A DNA stretch of 5,438 nucleotides from DASTPP01 sp035762175 (GTDB lineage: Bacteria; Myxococcota_A; Polyangia; Polyangiales; Polyangiaceae). This document shows, one piece after another, positions 4,986-5,438 of the stretch. The first letter of the stretch is position 1. Every line of letters begins with the position of its first letter. Made by a program: the position numbers and the translations under genes. The notes under the pieces are model-generated. The model was not told where the DNA came from, ran no database searches, and saw only the letters and a program-made list of their open reading frames with translations. The DNA lies in the NCBI GenBank assembly GCA_035762175.1, contig DASTPP010000367.1:1-5438 (forward strand), written 5' to 3'.

Positions 4986-5438
4986 ATGAAGACCAACGTA
5001 CCCGCACGCGCCCGGCTCGCCGTCGTGCTGACCGCCGCCGGCTGCACCCCCGCTCCGCACGCACCCCCGGCCCCCGCCGCCGCTCCCGCACGATCGCCCC
5101 CCGCGGCCGAGGCCATCGAGCCCGTCGCCGCCCGGCTGTACCGGCTCCTCATCGGCCGTTACGATTCCTCGGCGCAGGCGGCGAGCGACGCCGAGTTCCG
5201 AGTCATTCACCTCAGCGTTTGCCCCGCCGATGCGCCCGATCTGGGCGACCGCGTGCTCTACGTCGAGCAGGCCGCCGCCGAGGCCCTCGACAAGCCTTAC
5301 CGCCAGCGCCTGTACGTCGTCGAGGCGGGCGCGAAGGGCCCGGCGTCGGCGCGCTCGCGCGTCTTCGAGCTGCGGGCGCCCGAGGCGGCGGTCGGCGCGT
5401 GCGCGCGGCCCGAGCGCCCTCGCTTCGCCGCGGCCGAC
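4986..5438 (+). CDS. CpcT/CpeT-family protein with lipoprotein signal (runs off the right edge)
   Basis: 151 codons are present from ATG 4986 and the frame is open at the window end. Residues 1-20 (positive residues R8 and R10, a short hydrophobic stretch, then LTAAGC) look like a lipoprotein signal with the lipidated cysteine at 20; the -3 residue is Ala rather than the preferred Leu. A Pro/Ala linker (21-45) leads to the domain: LYRLLIGRYDSSAQAASD at 51-68, VLYVEQAAAEALDKPYRQR at 90-108, then LYVVEAG and FELRAPE. The SSAQA and YVEQA...PYRQR motifs are hallmarks of CpcT/CpeT. In cyanobacteria these attach bilins to phycobiliprotein cysteines. In bacteria without phycobilisomes the role is unknown; a membrane-anchored, periplasm-facing form argues for something other than phycobilisome assembly. 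There is no clear Shine-Dalgarno sequence. About 50 further residues are expected beyond the edge. Confidence 0.8.
   Translation, partial: MKTNVPARARLAVVLTAAGCTPAPHAPPAPAAAPARSPPAAEAIEPVAARLYRLLIGRYDSSAQAASDAEFRVIHLSVCPADAPDLGDRVLYVEQAAAEALDKPYRQRLYVVEAGAKGPASARSRVFELRAPEAAVGACARPERPRFAAAD

Noticed and set aside
4780..4989. 69-codon plus-strand ORF overlapping the CpcT-like start by ATGA
   Set aside because: It is almost entirely Arg/Pro/Ala, has no Shine-Dalgarno sequence and no recognisable similarity; such frames are expected in DNA of this composition.
1..5438. tRNA or rRNA genes, CRISPR arrays, insertion sequences
   Set aside because: No tRNA cloverleaf motifs, spaced direct repeats, transposase motifs or terminal repeats were seen at the gene breakpoints.

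Overview
The window is very GC-rich, apart from a few short AT-rich islands upstream of genes. Base composition and gene content (Asd, a CpcT/CpeT-type lipoprotein, several flavin-dependent monooxygenases of the luciferase fold) suggest a high-GC Gram-negative such as a myxobacterium-like member of Myxococcota. That placement is an inference with low confidence.

Layout from left to right: the N-terminus of aspartate-semialdehyde dehydrogenase (minus, runs off the left edge); a promoter region; the first 41 residues of a 1-Cys peroxiredoxin (plus) that breaks off just before its catalytic cysteine; a convergent beta-carbonic anhydrase (minus) whose frame has lost its normal stop and runs through the antisense of the peroxiredoxin remnant; a regulatory region; the C-terminal part of an alkanesulfonate monooxygenase SsuD (plus); a convergent second SsuD-like remnant lacking its N-terminus (minus); an internal piece of an APC-family amino acid permease (minus); a complete NtaA/SnaA/DszA-type FMN-dependent monooxygenase (minus); about 830 bp without a convincing gene; and the start of a CpcT/CpeT-family lipoprotein (plus, runs off the right edge).

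The gene set (1-Cys peroxiredoxin of the LsfA type, beta-carbonic anhydrase, SsuD, SsuD-like enzyme, NtaA/DszA-type monooxygenase) reads as a sulfur-starvation or organosulfur-scavenging island. Only the NtaA-type enzyme and the catalytic part of the carbonic anhydrase look functional. Four protein families are cut at sharp boundaries, so the locus is either a decayed, deletion-riddled island or a chimeric assembly; sequence alone cannot separate these.

The most interesting non-coding signal is a recurring 14-bp dyad, consensus TYYATYA-TRATRRA. It appears once in each of the four intergenic regulatory zones (236-249, 1231-1244, 4545-4558, 4758-4771), and the copy at 4545 is a perfect palindrome. 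It may be the operator of a local regulon.
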